A stretch of DNA of 7,687 nucleotides from Desulfuromonadales bacterium (lineage in GTDB: Bacteria > Desulfobacterota > Desulfuromonadia > Geobacterales > Pseudopelobacteraceae), in the NCBI GenBank assembly GCA_015688915.1, contig JAATGX010000093.1, positions 1 through 7,687 on the forward strand. The letters are read 5' to 3'. The notes below the pieces were generated by a model. That model saw nothing but the letters and a program-made list of their open reading frames with translations, did no database searches and was not told the DNA's origin. How positions within the stretch are numbered: position 1 is the stretch's first letter; each line of letters starts with the position of its first letter. The translations under genes were made by a program, and so were the position numbers. Positions 6,259 to 7,687 of this stretch are shown in pieces.

Positions 6259-6600
6259 GTACATCCACGGCTGATCGGGTTGCTGGTACACGTCGCTGAT
6301 GTAATTGACCATCACGGAGCAGAGAACCGAATTCTTCCCCGCCTGAGACAGGGCGTCACCGGAAAATACATTGCTCAGATTGTTCTCGAAATACGACCGC
6401 ACATACTCGATGTCCGCGTTGTGCGCGAACACGAATTCCACGTCGCCTTCCCGCAGATTGTCGAGCCCGGTGCTCGTCAGCGTCACATTCTTGTCCCGAT
6501 ACAGCACGTACTTCATCCCCTGCTGCGTATACAGGGCTATCGGGGGAAAGGTCCCCGGATCTATGGATTCAATGACAATGGGTGAATATTCTACAACCAT
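6256..6600 (-). CDS. N-terminal piece of the HD-GYP protein, ended by an in-frame amber codon
   Basis: This 114-residue product begins at the ATG at 6600, which has a good GAGG site at 6609-6612 with 8-nt spacing. It resembles the region that precedes HD-GYP domains in many Geobacter-type proteins: a short segment with an LYTQQGMKYVLYRD strand pair, a GLDNLREGDVEFVF turn, the helix IEYVRSYFENNLSNVF, and a helix ending in ISDVYQQP. It has no signal peptide or membrane segment. The frame stops at TAG 6256-6258, five codons before the ATG of the HD-GYP domain piece and in the same frame. The five intervening codons read K-C-R-T-L, which fits the helix that usually connects the two domains. It is either the front of a nonsense-mutated gene or a separate product coupled to the next frame. 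The open frame upstream of 6600 overlaps sucA and is not used. Confidence 0.72.
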   Translation of the reverse strand: MVVEYSPIVIESIDPGTFPPIALYTQQGMKYVLYRDKNVTLTSTGLDNLREGDVEFVFAHNADIEYVRSYFENNLSNVFSGDALSQAGKNSVLCSVMVNYISDVYQQPDQPWMY

Positions 6601-6627
6601 GAAGCCTTCCTCAACTCTTCCCGGAAA

Positions 6628-6652
6628 TTTTTGCGATGATTTTTTGCGATGA
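6628..6652. repeat. Two-copy 13-nt tandem repeat between sucA and the HD-GYP gene
   Basis: TTTTTGCGATGA occurs at 6628-6639 and again at 6641-6652. It lies in the 70-nt spacer, upstream of the HD-GYP ribosome binding site. It could be a slippage duplication or a paired binding site. No terminator is apparent in this spacer. Confidence 0.6.
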
Positions 6653-6670
6653 ATCTTGCCCGCAAACAGG

Positions 6671-7687
6671 CTATTTGTCAAATGCCGCCTGGACAATCGC
6701 GGCCTGTTCCTCGGCGTGCAGGTGGTGCGAACCGACTGCCGGGCAGCAATCCTCGGAGCGGCCGACATAGCGGATGGAGGCGCACCGCGCCGGGAACCGC
6801 AGCCGCAGATACGGCCAGGCCCCCATGTTCTCCGGCTCCTCCTGCACCCAGGTACATGCCGTGTCAGCGGGCAGTTGGGCAAACAGCTCCTCCAGCAGGT
6901 CTCCGCGGAACGGGTAAAGCTGTTCGATGCGGATAATGGCCGTGGTATCCCCGCCCCGTTTCTCCCGCTCCTCGATCAGGTCATAGTAGATCTTGCCGCT
7001 GCAAAGCAGCACGTGCCGGACCTGCTCCGGCTGGGGAGCGTCCAGGATCAGTTCGCGGAACGAGCCCGAAGTCAGGTCGGCAAGGGTTGAAACGCAGATG
7101 GGATTACGCAGCAGGCTCTTGGGGGTGAAGACGATCAACGGCTTGCGGAAGGATTGCCGTACCTGGCGCCGCAGCAGGTGGAACATCTGGGCCGGGGTGC
7201 TGGGACAGGCCACCAGCATGTTTTCGTGGGCGCAGAGTTGCAGGTAGCGCTCGATGCGGGCGCTGGAGTGCTCGGCTCCCTGCCCCTCGTAGCCGTGGGG
7301 GAGCAGCATGACCAGGCCGCTGGCCCGGTTCCATTTGGTTTCGCCGCTGGAGATGAACTGGTCGATGATCACCTGGGCGCCGTTGGCGAAATCCCCGAAC
7401 TGGGCCTCCCACAGGGTCAGGCCGTGGGGCGTTTCCAGGGAATAGCCGTACTCGAAACCGAGCACGCCGAACTCGGACAGCAGGCTGTCCCAAGCCTGGA
7501 ACGAAGCAGCGCCGGAAGCCAACCCCGCAAGCGGCATGAAGGAAGTGCCATCGTTGTTGTCATGCAGCACGCAGTGGCGGTGGTTAAAGGTGCCGCGCCG
7601 GCAATCCTGCCCCGAGATGCGCACTGAATGACCTTCATCGAGCAGAGAGGCATAAGCCAGGGTTTCGGCATTGCCCCAGTCGATAGC
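6671..7687 (-). CDS. sucA: 2-oxoglutarate dehydrogenase E1 component, C-terminal part (runs off the window)
   Basis: These 338 codons are the C-terminal third of the thiamine-diphosphate E1 subunit, which decarboxylates 2-oxoglutarate and passes a succinyl group to the E2 lipoyl domain in the citric acid cycle. The frame is open through 7687, so the start lies outside. Family-typical blocks are AIDWGNAETLAYASLL, VRISGQDCRRGTFNHRH, GFEYGYSLETPHGLTLWEAQ, FGDFANGAQVIIDQF, LLPHGYEGQGAEHSSARIER, PAQMFHLLRRQ and KPLIVFTPKSLLRNP. These cover the pyrimidine-binding and C-terminal domains. The tail motif reads YVGRSEDCCPAVGSHHLH, where many relatives have ASPA. It ends in TAG at 6671-6673. The sucB gene that often follows is not next; the HD-GYP gene comes after a 70-nt spacer on the same strand. 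Confidence 0.95.
   Translation of the reverse strand, partial: AIDWGNAETLAYASLLDEGHSVRISGQDCRRGTFNHRHCVLHDNNDGTSFMPLAGLASGAASFQAWDSLLSEFGVLGFEYGYSLETPHGLTLWEAQFGDFANGAQVIIDQFISSGETKWNRASGLVMLLPHGYEGQGAEHSSARIERYLQLCAHENMLVACPSTPAQMFHLLRRQVRQSFRKPLIVFTPKSLLRNPICVSTLADLTSGSFRELILDAPQPEQVRHVLLCSGKIYYDLIEEREKRGGDTTAIIRIEQLYPFRGDLLEELFAQLPADTACTWVQEEPENMGAWPYLRLRFPARCASIRYVGRSEDCCPAVGSHHLHAEEQAAIVQAAFDK

Noticed and set aside
5605..6585. A 326-codon plus-strand open frame opposite the HD-GYP gene
   Set aside because: It is antisense to recognisable HD-GYP motifs and has no domain of its own. It stays open despite the amber codon on the other strand, but that is not evidence of coding.

Overview
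The window is a GC-rich bacterial chromosome segment in which every credible gene lies on the minus strand, so transcription runs from the high-numbered end to the low-numbered end. The core is a tight shikimate-pathway cluster, aroC-aroK-aroB-(Roadblock/LC7 gene)-aroQ, followed by an M24 aminopeptidase. This gene set, together with an HD-GYP protein and a 2-oxoglutarate dehydrogenase E1, suggests a deltaproteobacterium of the Geobacter/Desulfuromonadales type. That assignment comes from gene order and protein style only; there is no rRNA or other taxonomic marker here.

Layout in the direction of transcription. Positions 7687-6671 hold the C-terminal 338 codons of sucA. After a 70-nt spacer with a small tandem repeat comes an HD-GYP-type protein (6600-5662). 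Its reading frame is cut by one in-frame amber codon at 6256-6258, and its HD domain has lost the histidine of the HD pair. A spacer of about 130 nt follows, with a candidate promoter and a 9-bp hairpin that buries the aroC ribosome binding site. Then aroC (5529-4348), aroK (4355-3837), aroB (3840-2173), the Roadblock gene (2182-1820) and aroQ (1818-1384) are joined by 8-, 4- and 10-nt overlaps and a 1-nt gap, the signature of one translationally coupled operon. A 262-nt gap carries a long imperfect inverted repeat. Finally the M24 peptidase gene occupies 1121-54.

AroB, AroQ, AroK and AroC catalyse steps 2, 3, 5 and 7 of the route from DAHP to chorismate. Steps 1, 4 and 6 (DAHP synthase, AroE, AroA) are encoded elsewhere. 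The most unusual feature of the operon is that AroB is 555 residues, about 190 longer than normal. The extra C-terminal part is an acidic linker, a TPR unit and a basic/aromatic tail, and the next gene encodes a Roadblock/LC7 protein. This looks like a protein-interaction module fused to a metabolic enzyme.

The points most worth a second look are the amber-interrupted HD-GYP gene, the AroB-TPR fusion with its Roadblock neighbour, the hairpin over the aroC start, and the inverted-repeat element between aroQ and the peptidase gene.
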